A stretch of DNA of 64,000 nt from Lophium mytilinum (lineage: Eukaryota > Ascomycota > Dothideomycetes > Mytilinidiales > Mytilinidiaceae), in contig MU004184.1 in the NCBI GenBank assembly GCA_010093605.1, forward strand, positions 1,321,897 through 1,385,896. The letters are read 5' to 3'. Under the pieces are notes generated by a model, which was not told the origin of the DNA, searched no databases, and was given only the letters and a program-made list of their open reading frames with translations. Shown one piece after another: positions 1 through 15,706 of the stretch. The position numbers and the translations under genes were made by a program. Within the stretch, counting starts at the first letter, position 1; each line of letters opens with the position of its first letter.

Positions 1-119
1 CATTTCTCCCCCACACTATTTCCTTACCGACACCACTTGAACCGCACTATTTCTACCTAGGCTTTGCGAGTATAGTAACATGCTTGCAGACCCGCACACC
101 CTTTCATTCTCAGAAAATA

Positions 120-930
120 ACGATGTAAAGTTCTGCACACTCAGGATTAGACCCTAGTTGGTTGATAGACTGTGGATAGAGTAAATCCCTACGCCTTCCG
201 AACTACACCACCTTTGCTACCACTCTGCCAGGACAGTAGCACCTTTGTAGACCCTCACACCCATATATAGTCTAAAACCCCGGATGTAAACTTCGATACC
301 CTTGAAAGTAGACTGGCGAAAGAAGAACGCGAAAGAGAGGGGATTTTTCTAAGCGTCGTGAACCATCTCTTTCGCGTGTTCGGTTCGCGAGGACGGTGGG
401 GTCTTGGAGGGTGGTCTAGGGGATGCAGGTTAAGGGGGAGAAAATGTAAAGCTCTAGACACTTGAAATCAGATTCTAGGAAAGCTGGATTACGACGTTGA
501 GTTCGCGCGGGTGGTGCTTAGTGGCTGCGAGGGTAGTAGGTGTGTTGGAGGACCTCTGGCCTATACAGCCTTCAAAGGAGCGGATGTAAGGATTGCAAGA
601 CTTTAAATTAGACTATGCTCGCGTGGATATCGTGAATGACTACATCATCCAATTCATAACAAGTTACAGATGCAAACTGCGGGGTTGGCAAGGCTGTTGG
701 AGAACCTCAGGCCCATTGTTTATGAAATGGGAAGGATGTCGAGGCCCACGGACTCCAAACCAGACCATCCTCACATGATAATCCTGCGTGACCACACTGT
801 TCAATTCACATTAAGTACCACTTCAGATTTGCGGGGTTGGAAAAGATACCAAAGACTCTCCTGCCTATCCATTAACAGATACATAGGATGTAAAGATTGA
901 CACGCTCGAAACCAGACTACGCGCATGACA
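120..930. repeat. Degenerate tandem array, ~140-160 bp unit, about six copies
   Basis: A diverged motif, roughly GGATGTAAAG followed by a C-rich spacer and AAACCAGACTA, recurs at about 122, 282, 442, 582, 734 and 886, so the spacing is 160, 160, 140, 152 and 152 bp. A second shared block in the unit (TTGGAGAACCTCAGGCC and variants) appears near 400, 545 and 700, and GCGGGGTTGG near 680 and 830. No convincing gene lies here; the short open frames do not resemble proteins. The copies differ strongly, which suggests an old array. Its left end may lie beyond the window. Confidence 0.65.
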
Positions 931-1004
931 TGTCCCAAAACGCCGCCAGAACGCTCCAATGCATGATCCCAAACCGAAATCCAAACAATATTAGCAGCAG
1001 ATAC

Positions 1005-4000
1005 TCAGTGTCCATTCCTTCTCTTTGCTTCCTCCAGCGCCGCCTTGAGCCTAGCAGCCTTTATTGCCTCTTCGTTCAACGGCGGCGCAGCCCCCGGGGT
1101 ACCACCTTGTGAGCCAACCCCTGCTAAGGTCTGCTTGATAAGAGCCTCTCCCTCCCTGAGATCCTCTTCTAGCACACCCAGCCTGCGCACTAGTTCGCCC
1201 TTCAACCGCTCCTCGCCCTCCTTCAGCTCTTTCTCCAATCCAGCTACTGTAGGCTTCTCCTTCTCAGCACCTAGATTCTCTGCCTTGGCTGCAGCAATTT
1301 CAGCCTCAATAACCGCCCCATTAAGCACAAGCTCCACCTCATTAAACCTCGTCATTAGATCCTTAGAACTCCGCTCCAGCGCCTTAAGCACCTGATCCGC
1401 GAGCCTCACAGCCTCCACTCCATTCTCCGCCTGCACCTCCCTCGGCGAGATCTTCCCTAAGACAGCCACAATCTCATCCCTAAACCCCTGATTCGCACCA
1501 ACCGACCTCACAACCGCCTCCTCAATATCTCTCACCAAATCCGCGACCCTATCCGCGCGCTCACTCTTCGCCCTCAACACAGCCTGCCTCTCCGCATTCT
1601 CAAAATGCCGCTCCACACTCTTCATCTTCGCGATATTCCCCGCCGCATACAGCGGCTGAATCTCCGTCCGCTTATAACGCTTATCCCGCTCCGCGACCAA
1701 CATCGTAATGCGTCCATGCCGTAGCTCCACCGCCTCATGGAACCTGCCCAGCATCTCAATCACCATCACTGTCGGCGGCGGCGCGCCCTCCCTCGCCTCC
1801 AGCGCCTCGACGCCCGCTACGCTCGTCTCAAGCAGCTTCTCGCACTCCCCGAGCCCGCCCATGAGCCCGCGCACGCCCTCTTGCAGCTGCTCGTACCCCT
1901 TGTCGAAGACGCCCTCAACGAAGCGTGCGTACTCCTCGCGGTCTTCCTTGGCTTTCCGCCGCGCTTCCTCGGCTTTGAACTCGTCTTCCAGCGAGCCGAT
2001 GTCCGCGTACGAGATCTCGTTGTCGTTGAAGAGTTGATCCGTGCGGGCTTCGCTCTCCTCCTGGCGCACGCGGCGCTCGCGGTCGAGAGAGCTGCGGAGG
2101 GCTGTGGCGGCGGATTCGTAGGTGGTGGTGAGGGCGGTGAGGAAGGCGAAGTCGGAGGGGTGGGAGGAGAGGAGGTTTTGGAGGTTTGTGATGGCGGGGT
2201 GGGAAGAGGGGGGAGAGAGCGATTTGGGGAGGAGGGAAGAAAGGGTGGCTAAGCCGGATGAAGTTGTGGGTGCCGGAGCTGGAGTGGGACCTGGGGTGGA
2301 TGTCGTGGTTGAAGCAGAAGCAGGAGCCCCTGATGGGTTCAACGGGGCGGGAACGTCGATGGCGTGGTCTGAGAAGGATTTGTCGTGGGAGGACGAGGTT
2401 AAGGGCCTGGAGGATGGTTTGGAGCTCGGCTCTGGCTGTTGGGGTTCATTGAAAAAGATCTCGTCTCCTTTGTTGCGTGAAACTTGCAGTGGAGCTACGT
2501 TGAAAGACATGGATTGACGGTGATCGGTATAGGAAAGCGATTGACGGTGCATGCTGCGATCCTGAATCGCGGCAGTTGCAGAGGAGACAATGCTATCTCC
2601 TGGCGAATACGGCTTATACTGCGGCTGCGGTTGCTGTTGAGGTGGGGGGAGCTGCTGTGGGGGTTCTACAGGTTGCTCTGGACTCTGCATGGCTTTGCTG
2701 AACTCATCACCGGTCGAGCTCGTAGGGGTCAGAATCGTGGTTGACTGGTTTGAGGGCTCGCTCCCACCACCAGCCATGCTGAAGGGCCGATAGCCTCGGT
2801 TCCCAGGACTGTCTATCCGCCGAGGTGCACTATCCATTGTAGTCTTGATTGGAGATGGTGGGCCCTGCTGGAACTCTCGGATAGGAGTCCTCTCATCGGG
2901 CCTAGACGACATGCCGAAAGATTGCTCAGTGGAGACGTTGGATGGGTTGGATGTTAGTGTTGGTTTCCGCCTCAAGATTGGCCGTCCGCCGGGGCTGTAC
3001 TCTTCCGGAGCAGGCTCCATGGAGAACGACTCCGACGGGATTGGAATAGTCAGCTTCCGCTCTAGAGGTTTGGGTACTGGGTCTGATTCTGACTGAAGAG
3101 GTGACAATATTGCAGGGGGGGCACGATAGTACTCAATTCCCCGAATTTCAGATTCCGCGGCGAGGAACTCTGTGAACACCTTTTTCTTGTCCCCTATAGC
3201 CATTGCGGCAGACTCATGACGAAGCATCCCGACGTATCTCTCCAAAGATCCCGCATACCACGGGTCGATGTCCGAAATGAGGTCGCGTGCTGTAGGTGGT
3301 TGAATCTGCTTGGGATGCTCGTCGTGGCTTTTCTCCTGAACAAGTCGGCTATTCTCCTGAGCGAGCCTATCCCTCTCTTCGGCCACTTGAGCAAGCCGGC
3401 TGTTCTCTTGGGCGAGTCTATCTCTTTCCGCGGTAACTTGAGCAAGTTGGCTATTCTCCTGCTTTAGCCTGTCCCTCTCTTCAGTGACTTGATCAAGCTG
3501 ACTGTTCTGCTGGGCTAGTCTGTCTCTCTCCGCAGTAACGCGAGCAAGTTGGCTGTTCTCTTCGGCGAGTCTGTCCCTCTCCGTGGTAACTTTTGCGAGC
3601 TTATCTTGAAGTTCAGCGTACTGGCTGTCAGGTGCTCTCGACGAAGATATTGCCTGAGAGGCACCCCATCCACCGTCATCCATGACGAAACTACCCTCCG
3701 GCTCTTTTTGGCCTTGAGGCTTCGCATGTGGAGCCTGACCCCATCCTCCGTCATCCATGACAATGACAGCCGCAGGGGGCGAGGCCGGCCTCTTCGTAGA
3801 AGGCTGTTGGGGTGCTACCCAACCTCCACCATCCATGACAATGACTTGCGCAGGAGCAGTCTCGATATGTTGATGTGCTGATGCTTCCTGCGCCACTGGC
3901 CATTGGTGTGACGACCTTGCAGTGTCCGGCGACTTCTGTGCAGGTGCTTCATGCATATTCGGGCCATGTGGCAAGGGAATATCTGGAGCTTTGGGTGGCG

Positions 4001-6103
4001 GTGTAGGATTGTAGTGCTCGCGACCACTTTGCACACCATGTTGGAAGCCTGATGAAGGACGATTAACATTCAAAGGGGCGGGTGCTGGCGGAGTTGGCCA
4101 TCCGTCCACACTGACTGCAGAGCCAGTGGCTGCAAATGGAGGGGACGGGGCGGTTGGAAGCTCCACGCTATCCAAATGATGCGGCTCCTCTTTACCCTTC
4201 GCACCGAAGATCTCCTCGTCATCAATCTCATCCTCCGGAGATCCAAAGTGCTCCCAGTCGGATGGGCCTCCCATGCCTAACGCAGAAGCCGCAACAGCGG
4301 GCGCCGGCGGCGACGGCCCTCTCTGTACTGGCGTGCCCGTCTTGCTGCTATACGAAGCCGGCTTCCTGCTCATGATCGAGCTGATCGAGTCCGTTCGACC
4401 CAGAGCGCCACCACCCTGCCCTGCTCCGAACACGCTGTTTCGCTTCTGGTGTATCGGCGAAACAGGATCGTTGTGTGAGGCAGGAGGGCTCTGCTCAGTA
4501 TGGGCGTTGAAAAGGTGCTGCGTAGCCTGTGCCTGTAATTGACCATGAACAGGCTTCGGGGCTTGGATAGATTGGTCTTGCCCACCTTGCTGATGTCCTT
4601 GCGTTTGCCAGTTCGGCTGGGGTGCTGGCTGAGAAGCATTGCCGTATGGCGCCGGGATTGGCGGTTGCTGAGGTACGTTTTGGGCTACATACCCCTGACC
4701 TACACTCTGGTGTGCATTCCAAGCGTTTGCTCCTTGTGGTAGAAACTGTTGCCCAGGTTGCTGAATTGCACTTTGTTGAAATTGCTGAGCATTCTGTTGA
4801 AACTGATTCTGTGGGATGGGCTGGCCGTATTGCTGATTTTGGGGCGGCGACTGGACTTGCTGGCCGAATTGCTGGCCTTGAGGCAGCGATTGAACCTGCT
4901 GGCCGAGTTGTTGTGGCGGTTGCTGGAATTGATTGAACCCTTGTTGGCCTTGTTGAGTTGGGACTGGCTGCTGGGCTTGAAACTGCTGCCCTCCTTGAAA
5001 GCCATGTGGAGCCCCTGGCTGAAATTGAGGCTGCGGGTTCGGCTTCGTATATCTAAATTTCTTAGCACCACCCTGTCCCGGAGGGTGCTGCGCTTGGCTC
5101 CAAGCAGGGATATCTGGAGGCGGTGGCACATAAACGCCGGGCAGAGGGTTCGTGTTGGCAGGCATATACGACTGAACTCCTTGCCCGGTGAGAGATGGGG
5201 GGATATACGTAGGGTGCTGCTCGTCTGGGCTCAGGACTGTTTGGGGTGGGGTTTGAATAACCGCGGATTGAGGAGTAGAGTAAGTTCCTGATGGGTTCGA
5301 GCCATATATTGAGGTTGGCCTGTTCGTAGCAGGTGGGAAATATGACCCTCCAGGAGTAGCAGAAGGCGGAGGAGGGGCTGCTGTATTGTAGGATTGTGGA
5401 GGAGCAGGTTGGCCTTGAATACCGCTATGTTGTGGCTGTTGACCTGGGTACCCACCCTGTTGGCCTTGCTGGTTGAATTGCGCAGGCTGGGCTTGTGCTT
5501 GGAAGTTCTGAGCAGGCTGTTGCATGTTATATGCCGGCTGTTGGTTCCAGTTTTGAGAATTTTGCGCAGGTGGTTGCATGCCCCCCTGAAATTGGCTGGG
5601 TTTTGGTGGTGGAGGAGGGGCATTGCCCTGCGATTGATTCTGAGGCTACAGTTGATAGATCATTAGCTATGTACTCGACCTCCGTCCCATTACGGTCGCT
5701 TACTGGAATTGCTCCCTGAGCAGACTGTGTATACCCCCCTGGCATTGCCCCATACGTTCCTGGATTATAGCCGCCAGCCGGCTGTTGCTGACTTGGAACT
5801 TGCTGTGGTGCTTGCGGGTTCTGACCCCACGCCTGCTGGGCAGGAGGTTGATTCCACTGCTGCATTGGGGGCGGGCTTTGTGTGGGAGGAGCCCACTGAG
5901 TCTGATTCACAGGAGGGGATGTCGGGGACTGGAAGCCTTGAGGCGCTACACAGCTTGTTAGCAGGTAGTCTGCCAGTTACGCATTAGAGAGCTGAAACCT
6001 TACCTCCGTATGCTGGTGGGGGAGCTGGCTGTCCTGCAAATGATGTTGTACTTCCTGGCCGCTGGTAACCTCCTTGCTGGCCAGGATTTGCGTACGGCTG
6101 CAT
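1005..6103 (-). CDS. Large Q/P-rich coiled-coil protein, function unknown (1,660 aa)
   Basis: Three exons keep frame: 6103-6004, 5945-5704 and 5645-1005, with two 58-bp introns. The start at 6103 (MQPYANPGQQGGYQ) is preceded by in-frame stops, although that ATGCAG could also be a splice acceptor. The N-terminal ~600 residues are rich in Gln, Pro and Gly. An acidic patch DWEHFGSPEDEIDDEEIFG follows, then three copies of a VMDDGGWG-type motif. Five 17-residue charged repeats (VTAERDRLAQENSQLAQ type) then form a coiled coil. The last ~400 residues are helical and charged. It is probably a scaffold or trafficking protein with a disordered N-terminus, but I do not recognise the family and saw no catalytic motif or membrane segment. 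Confidence 0.8.
3331..3600 (-). repeat. 51-bp tandem repeat coding 17-aa coiled-coil units
   Basis: Five consecutive units of the type VTAERDRLAQENSQLAQ lie inside the large Q/P-rich protein. Each is 17 residues (51 bp). The positions of ERDRL and ENSxL are invariant while flanking residues vary. The unit is not a multiple of the heptad, so the helix must stutter between copies. Confidence 0.75.
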
Positions 6104-7075
6104 TATTAGTAGGTGTTCAGAGGGCGGCTAAGGCCTCCCTGTAAATCTGCGCGTCGTCCTGGTCGTGATGGCTGACGCCGGGGTGCAGCAGGGGTATGAA
6201 TAGGAGCAGTACAGCAGGGAGACTCCTAAGAACTCAATGCAGGTGTGATATGGAAAGCAGAACACGCGACAATGTGCAAAAGACAGCAGCGAGGCAGTGG
6301 GGAATGCAACGGGAGAGGTGCTGCGCGAGGCTGAGGGCTGAAAAGTGCCAAGCTCAAAGCCAACAGCCGTCGTCTATCATGCCTCTAAAAATACACTACT
6401 GGGCAGGTAGCGTGGACCCTGGCCCGCCCCGAGCGTCAACGTTAGTGGCCTGGTGCTCTCAATTCACTACAAGCCGCTTCATGGAATATCTGGGGAAACA
6501 GTGTATTGATTGATGCTAAGTCTGCATCTATTCTGTGTGAAGTCTCTCCCCTGATTGTAGGACTTCGAGTCGCTTCCAGCAATCTGGCCAAGACGGCAGG
6601 TTCATCGCTCTAAACAATCTTCACATTCGCTGACCTAGCAGATTCCTCCCATGTTCAGACCTGTTGACTTTCGTCTTGCCTAGAGCTGTGAACCATTATT
6701 GTTGCCCTGCAGACAGAGACAGTAGTCATAAGCAGTCGCCCTTCTGGGTTCGTATTGAATTCAGGGCATTCTCTTCTAATTCATGTGCTGTGAGTCGGGG
6801 TGTATAGTGTACATGTATGCTCCAGACCTGAGGCCTCGAGGAGCACAGTGAATGGTCCTCTCCTGCTTTTCGGGTCTGGAGGAGTCAGGAGTAAGCTCGA
6901 GGCAGTTAGTTTATGAAAAATTTGACTTCGGGGGTGGATTGCTCGCTGAAGACTGGCAAGGGGACGATTCATATATCCACGACGTTCTTTGCCGCAGCAC
7001 AAGTGAGACCGCCCGCAAACATAAGTCGACATGAATTGAGGTGTTCTGCGTGTCGTTGAGGTCGCCAAAGCATCC
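6104..7075. other. Intergenic, promoter of the Q/P-rich gene
   Basis: This stretch lies between the 5' end of the Q/P-rich gene and the 3' end of the RING gene, both on the minus strand. The open frames here are short and lack family features. I see no RNA gene or clear repeat. It should hold the upstream gene's promoter and 5' UTR and the RING gene's terminator. Confidence 0.5.
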
Positions 7076-8656
7076 CTAGGGTCGAGCCATCATTTCACTG
7101 ACCGCCTCAACAAGCATGCTCTCAAATCGAGGCACACCTACTGGTGCGTCGCCAAGCGCGGTGAGGTTCGTTCGCAAGCGCTCGACAGGGCCAAGAGGCA
7201 AGTTTCGCAACTGGCTGGCCTCCACGTTCTCGCCGCCGTCCAGATATCTGATCCATCCTGCTGCAGTAGATGGTGGGGGTCCTGGCCCGTATCTGATAGG
7301 CAACCGGGCTCTAGAAAGGAATCTCGGAGGCGGCTCTACCAAAGTCTTGCGACACTTGGGGCAGGTGATCGACCTCTTCTCGACCTTGCACGTGTTGCAC
7401 CAGTTGTTCAAGCAGTCTTCACCAAAGACGTGCTTGCAGGGCAGCTCGACCGCAATTTCCTCGTCTTCGCATGGGGTGACCAGTTTCAGGGAGTACTCTT
7501 TGACGCAAATCTCGCACTCTGTGTCAGCGCCTTCTGGAAGCTCGCTCAGGACCATCTTCTTCAGTCCTGATTTGAAGGCATTGATCTGGGCATCAGAAAC
7601 GGTAGGAGGGCTTGCGGCGGCCCTCTGGCGTGCAGCTAAGATTCCCCGTCGTTCTCGCAGTGCGTCGAGATTTTCCATGGCATCGAAGCGTCCATATTCA
7701 CGTCGCATTCTCTCGAACTCTTCGCGCCGCGAAGAAATTCCGCGCCTAGAGAGGCCGTCAAAGTAGTCAAGGCCATCCTCTGAGGAGTCTGAGGAGAATA
7801 ACTCAGGAGCCGAAAACGGGTCCGGGCGCTGCGAATGTGGTGTTGGCGCTCCACCGTTACTGGCATGGCGCTGTCGTTGTGAAGTTGGATCGAGATCTTC
7901 GCTGTCTCTTCGCTGTCTGGTCACTTCTCGCCGCCGCTGCATTGCAAGCTCGTGCGAATCAGCACGCACGTTGGGATCCTCCGAAGGAGCTGGTGGGAGC
8001 GGAGGTCGGCTGAATCTAGTGAAATTGGCGTATCGGTGTGTCGAGAATCCTGATCTCGTCTCGTCGCTGACACTATGCCGTCGGTCGTCAGGAGTTCCCG
8101 TGTTGGATCTCTGGCTGTTTGCACGAGCTCGCTCTCTCGGATTCCCAGTTTGAGCACTCTGTAAGCTGGCTGAGCTGCCACGCCCGATTTCATCTCTGCT
8201 GGCAGTTGGCCGAGAAGGGTCGTACTCCGGTGCCGTGAACGGAGACGGCGTAAAGTGAGGAAGAGCATACTGAGGATGCATGAGACCGAAATGATGCGAG
8301 CCGTCACTCTGTGATGCTAGGGGATAGGTAGGCGGCAGATACATAGAGGGCCGATAGCTATCAGGATATGGGAAAGGGGGAGGGGGGAAAGGAGGCTGTT
8401 GTCCGCTCATGGCCAAGAAGTCCAGCGGAGTGGGGTGACCTGGAGGCGCGTATGCTGTCGGTCTACCGAACCTCTGCGGCTGAGAGAAGTTGCTACGGCC
8501 GAAGTACTGTGGCTGAAGCTGCTGAGACTGCTGCTCGGGCATCGGCCAGGCTGGCATCTCGTGACCTGGGATAGCTCCGGCGGAGGTAGATGGATCAGTC
8601 GCGCTGGGACGCGGGGGACGGCCAAGCGGCTGGTCGTGAGACGGGAGGCCCGACAT
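7076..8656 (-). CDS. RING-finger protein, putative E3 ubiquitin ligase (526 aa)
   Basis: A single exon. The N-terminal ~200 residues are Pro/Gln-rich and look disordered; the middle is Arg/Ser-rich and charged. The C-terminal third holds a zinc-binding RING of the form CEIC, then LPCKHVFGEDC, NWCNTC and CPKC, at about residues 380-435. The KHVFG step is typical of RING-H2-like ligases that recruit a ubiquitin-conjugating enzyme. No membrane segment is seen, so a soluble protein is likely; the substrate is unknown. The start at 8656 (MSGLPSHDQP) is the first Met of the frame. The neighbour FUM1 is divergent, 1.3 kb away. Confidence 0.8.
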   Translation of the reverse strand: MSGLPSHDQPLGRPPRPSATDPSTSAGAIPGHEMPAWPMPEQQSQQLQPQYFGRSNFSQPQRFGRPTAYAPPGHPTPLDFLAMSGQQPPFPPPPFPYPDSYRPSMYLPPTYPLASQSDGSHHFGLMHPQYALPHFTPSPFTAPEYDPSRPTASRDEIGRGSSASLQSAQTGNPRERARANSQRSNTGTPDDRRHSVSDETRSGFSTHRYANFTRFSRPPLPPAPSEDPNVRADSHELAMQRRREVTRQRRDSEDLDPTSQRQRHASNGGAPTPHSQRPDPFSAPELFSSDSSEDGLDYFDGLSRRGISSRREEFERMRREYGRFDAMENLDALRERRGILAARQRAAASPPTVSDAQINAFKSGLKKMVLSELPEGADTECEICVKEYSLKLVTPCEDEEIAVELPCKHVFGEDCLNNWCNTCKVEKRSITCPKCRKTLVEPPPRFLSRARLPIRYGPGPPPSTAAGWIRYLDGGENVEASQLRNLPLGPVERLRTNLTALGDAPVGVPRFESMLVEAVSEMMARP

Positions 8657-9964
8657 GCTCGTTCTGTTTGGAGAGCAAGGCTAGCAGTTGGTGGCGGCTG
8701 GCAAAGGAGCTGTTGCGGGGTGGCTGAGGGGGGAGGAGTGCGAAGGAACGTGGGTTGAGGTTGGAGCGAGGGGCAGCACTCGTGTCGTGAACTTGGAACG
8801 AGAGAAGCCACGGTCGGAGGCGGCAAGCTGAGCGAGCGGGCGGCTTCACCGGAAAGGCGCTGGCGAAATGAATGTCCGTTTGTTGATGGATGGGGCGAGT
8901 GCTGTCGCTACCCGCAACCTCTAGGACTCTCGACGAGGCCAGGCCGTACTCGCCGTGCGTCCCTTTGGTGGCGATGGAGGCCGTTCTTCCTGCTGCTGGT
9001 CGAGAGGCACGGCGTTCTGGTCGTCAGCAGCAGCGGAGAAGGAGATATGGAAGTGGAGGACAGACAATGGGTTTAAGTAGGTTGAAGCAGGCTCGAGGAA
9101 GGAGGGGGCCGTAAGGCTGAGCGGGCGACATCACACATAGTCACACGCGCATGGCATGAATGGGAAACGCACCGACTCACACTGTGCCGACACTGTGCTT
9201 CGGCCTCCAATCTGCGCCAGACAGCAGAGCCCCGGAGAGCTGCAGCGCCGCCAGGACCCGTTGTCTAGGCGTTGCTGACCTCCGATGTAGCTGTGCATCT
9301 CGTTCTGGCCACAAGCTTGGTTCCACCCGTCTCAGGCCTGAGACGCAGGCGGACCATTCACCAGCAAGAGGACGGCGGCAGGTCGCCATGCAGCATGCCT
9401 GAGCGCGCAAAGTCGGGCTGCAGACTCACCTGGAGGACAGGCAGACAGACAGATGGCATTGATAGCGGCCGGACAATGTCTGGCGGTAAGGGAGCAATTT
9501 ATATCAGCGAGGGAGGACCATGCTCAGTGCATTGCTCGAGCTAGAGAGCTAGCGTATGCTGCTACCGCTCCGCCTCCAGGTGCATTTCCGTGGTTCACGA
9601 CGCAGAATACGGGCATCTGCAATGTATTCGAGTCCTGGCCAGAGGGACACGCCGTGAGGCACCGTCGCAGCCTATCTAAATCCGCGTATCCGCAGCTGTG
9701 GCCTCCGCGCTCGCAAGCCTCACGCATCAATGGATACCAGGCCGATTATACTGCCGCGCTTGGCAGCCGAATTGCTGCTTTAGAGCCCTGTCGCTCCGGG
9801 ACTCTCCGCGTGTCCGAGTGTTTTTTTGCTGCATCCCGAGCAGCTTCGGGAGCGGCTTCATCGCAGCAGTGTATACAAGCAAGACTGCGCTCGCGGACGT
9901 CGCCTGTCAGCGTCACAGTTGCTTCATTTGCATTTTTCTCTAAATTCGCTCAATCGAGACAGAA
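8657..9964. other. Intergenic, divergent promoter region of RING gene and FUM1
   Basis: About 1.3 kb between two divergent starts. The open frames are short, overlap in several frames and resemble no protein I know. Pyrimidine-rich stretches near 9,930 (TTGCATTTTTCTCTAAATTC) precede FUM1 and may mark its core promoter. I see no repeat or RNA gene. Confidence 0.45.
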
Positions 9965-11707
9965 ATGCTTCGGTCCGCTGCAACAAAGCTCCGGCCTACC
10001 GAGGGGCTCCTCCGCCCAGCTATCCCACTTCCACATGCCAGATCCAGCTGCGCACCTACACTATTAATCCGGTCGCAACGATCCTTGACGACTTCTTGCA
10101 GACCGACATTAATATCCGCAACTGCTGTCTTCCGCTGTTCAGCAGAACTCCCGACCTTCTATCCTACCCCGCGAACCTTTGCAACTACCTCCAGTATGGC
10201 CGCATCCACAAGAGCCGAATCGGACGCCTTTGGAGTGGTCCAGGTACCCTCCGACAAGTACTGGGGTGCTCAGACGGAGCGGTCGCTGGAGAATTTCAAG
10301 ATCAACCAGCCTCAGGACCGCATGCCTCCGCCCATCGTTCGGGCCTTCGGAATCCTCAAGGGCGCGGCAGCTACTGTGAATATGAAGTTCGGACTGGGTA
10401 GGCATGCAAACACCGTTTAGATATGCTAGGCTAATTGAAGCTGTGTCCAAGACCCCACCATAGGCAAGGCGATTCAACAAGCTGCTGAGGAGGTCGCTTC
10501 TCTCAAGCTTGTCGACCATTTCCCGCTCGTCGTCTGGCAGACTGGCTCCGGCACGCAATCGAACATGAACGCCAACGAAGTCATTTCGAACCGCGCCATT
10601 GAGATACTAGGGGGCCAGATGGGCTCCAAGAAACCGGTACATCCAAACGACCACGTGAATATGTCTGCATCTTCGAACGATACCTTCCCCACCGTCATGC
10701 ACATTGCAGCCGTTCTTGAACTCGAGGAGCAGCTCATTCCCGCTCTGAAGAGCTTGCGCGATGCGCTTCACAAAAAGAGCCAGCAATTCGAACACGTTAT
10801 CAAGATTGGACGCACACATCTCCAAGACGCGACACCGTTGACTTTGGGCCAGGAGTTTTCTGGATATGTCACACAGCTGGAATATGGCGTTGAGAGAGTC
10901 CAGACAGCGCTCCCGCGTCTAAAGATGCTTGCGCAAGGAGGCACCGCTGTTGGCACTGGTCTCAACACCTTCAAGGGATTCGACGAGGCGATTGCAACCG
11001 AAGTTAGCAAAATGACCGGGCATGAATTTGTGACAGCACCAAACAAGTTCGAAGCACTAGCTGCTCACGACGCTATTGTGGAGGCGTCCGGACAACTGAA
11101 CACCCTCGCTGTGTCTCTGTTCAAGATCGCTCAAGACATCCGTTTCCTCGGGTCTGGCCCGCGATGTGGTCTTGGAGAGCTGAAACTACCAGAGAATGAA
11201 CCAGGCTCATCCATCATGCCCGGAAAGGTCAATCCAACCCAGTGCGAGTCCATGACTATGCTATGTACGCAGGTGTTTGGCAATCACGCCGCCGTTACGT
11301 TTGCCGGATCCCAAGGAAACTTCGAGCTCAACGTCTTCAAGCCAGTGATGATCAGGAATCTGCTTCACAGCGCAAGGCTGCTAGCAGATGGTATGCAGAG
11401 CTTTGAGAAGAACCTAGTCGCGGACATGGAGGCCGACGAGAAACGGATTGGAGCTCTGCTACATGAGAGGTAACTGTTCCCCTGATATCCTCAAAGAACC
11501 CTTCTCTAACAAAATCGCAGTCTCATGCTGGTCACTTGCCTGAACCCCATCATCGGCTACGATATGGCTTCCAAGGTTGCCAAGAATGCCCACAAGAAGG
11601 GCACGACGCTGAAGGAGAGCGCAATGGAGCTAGAAGCTCTGAGCTCGGAGGACTTCGATAAGTACGTGCGGCCGGAGCTGATGATTGCACCTAAAGAAAA
11701 GAAGTGA
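9965..11707 (+). CDS. FUM1: Fumarate hydratase, class II, mitochondrial
   Basis: Exons 9965-10397, 10464-11469 and 11521-11707 join in frame. The enzyme interconverts fumarate and L-malate in the TCA cycle. The first ~75 residues are Arg/Ser-rich and free of acidic residues until late, as in a mitochondrial presequence. The mature part starts with [19 protein letters not shown]. Seen motifs are [29 protein letters not shown] and the lyase-family signature [15 protein letters not shown], which carries the catalytic Ser loop. A second in-frame ATG ([10 protein letters not shown]) lies at 10196, right where the presequence ends, and could give a cytosolic form. Length fits the family. Confidence 0.95.
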
Positions 11708-12003
11708 ATGCGAAAATTATGATATCACGTAGAACAGCGCCTGTAAAAAGTAGAAGCATTGTAGTGTAGTTACTCAAAAACATGTTCCGCCGATTAGAGT
11801 ATCAAGCTAGTTTGAACGTGAGAAATGAGGTCTGATACCCAGGCGATGATATGCGACCAGGATTCCAGTCACGTGTATTTCCCGCTTAGCGTGCTAGCGT
11901 GTTTTACGCGTCTCCCGCGTTCGCGGAAATCGCATTGGACCCCCCTCACCTATGACCTCCTGAACTCTGCCCTCAGCCTCATCACCAACACCAGCAGTGC
12001 ACC

Positions 12004-15706
<3,703 letters not shown>

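Noticed and set aside
1708-2252. Plus-strand frames of 109-171 aa inside the Q/P-rich gene
   Set aside because: They are mirror frames of a GC-rich, codon-biased coding exon and lack protein-like composition.
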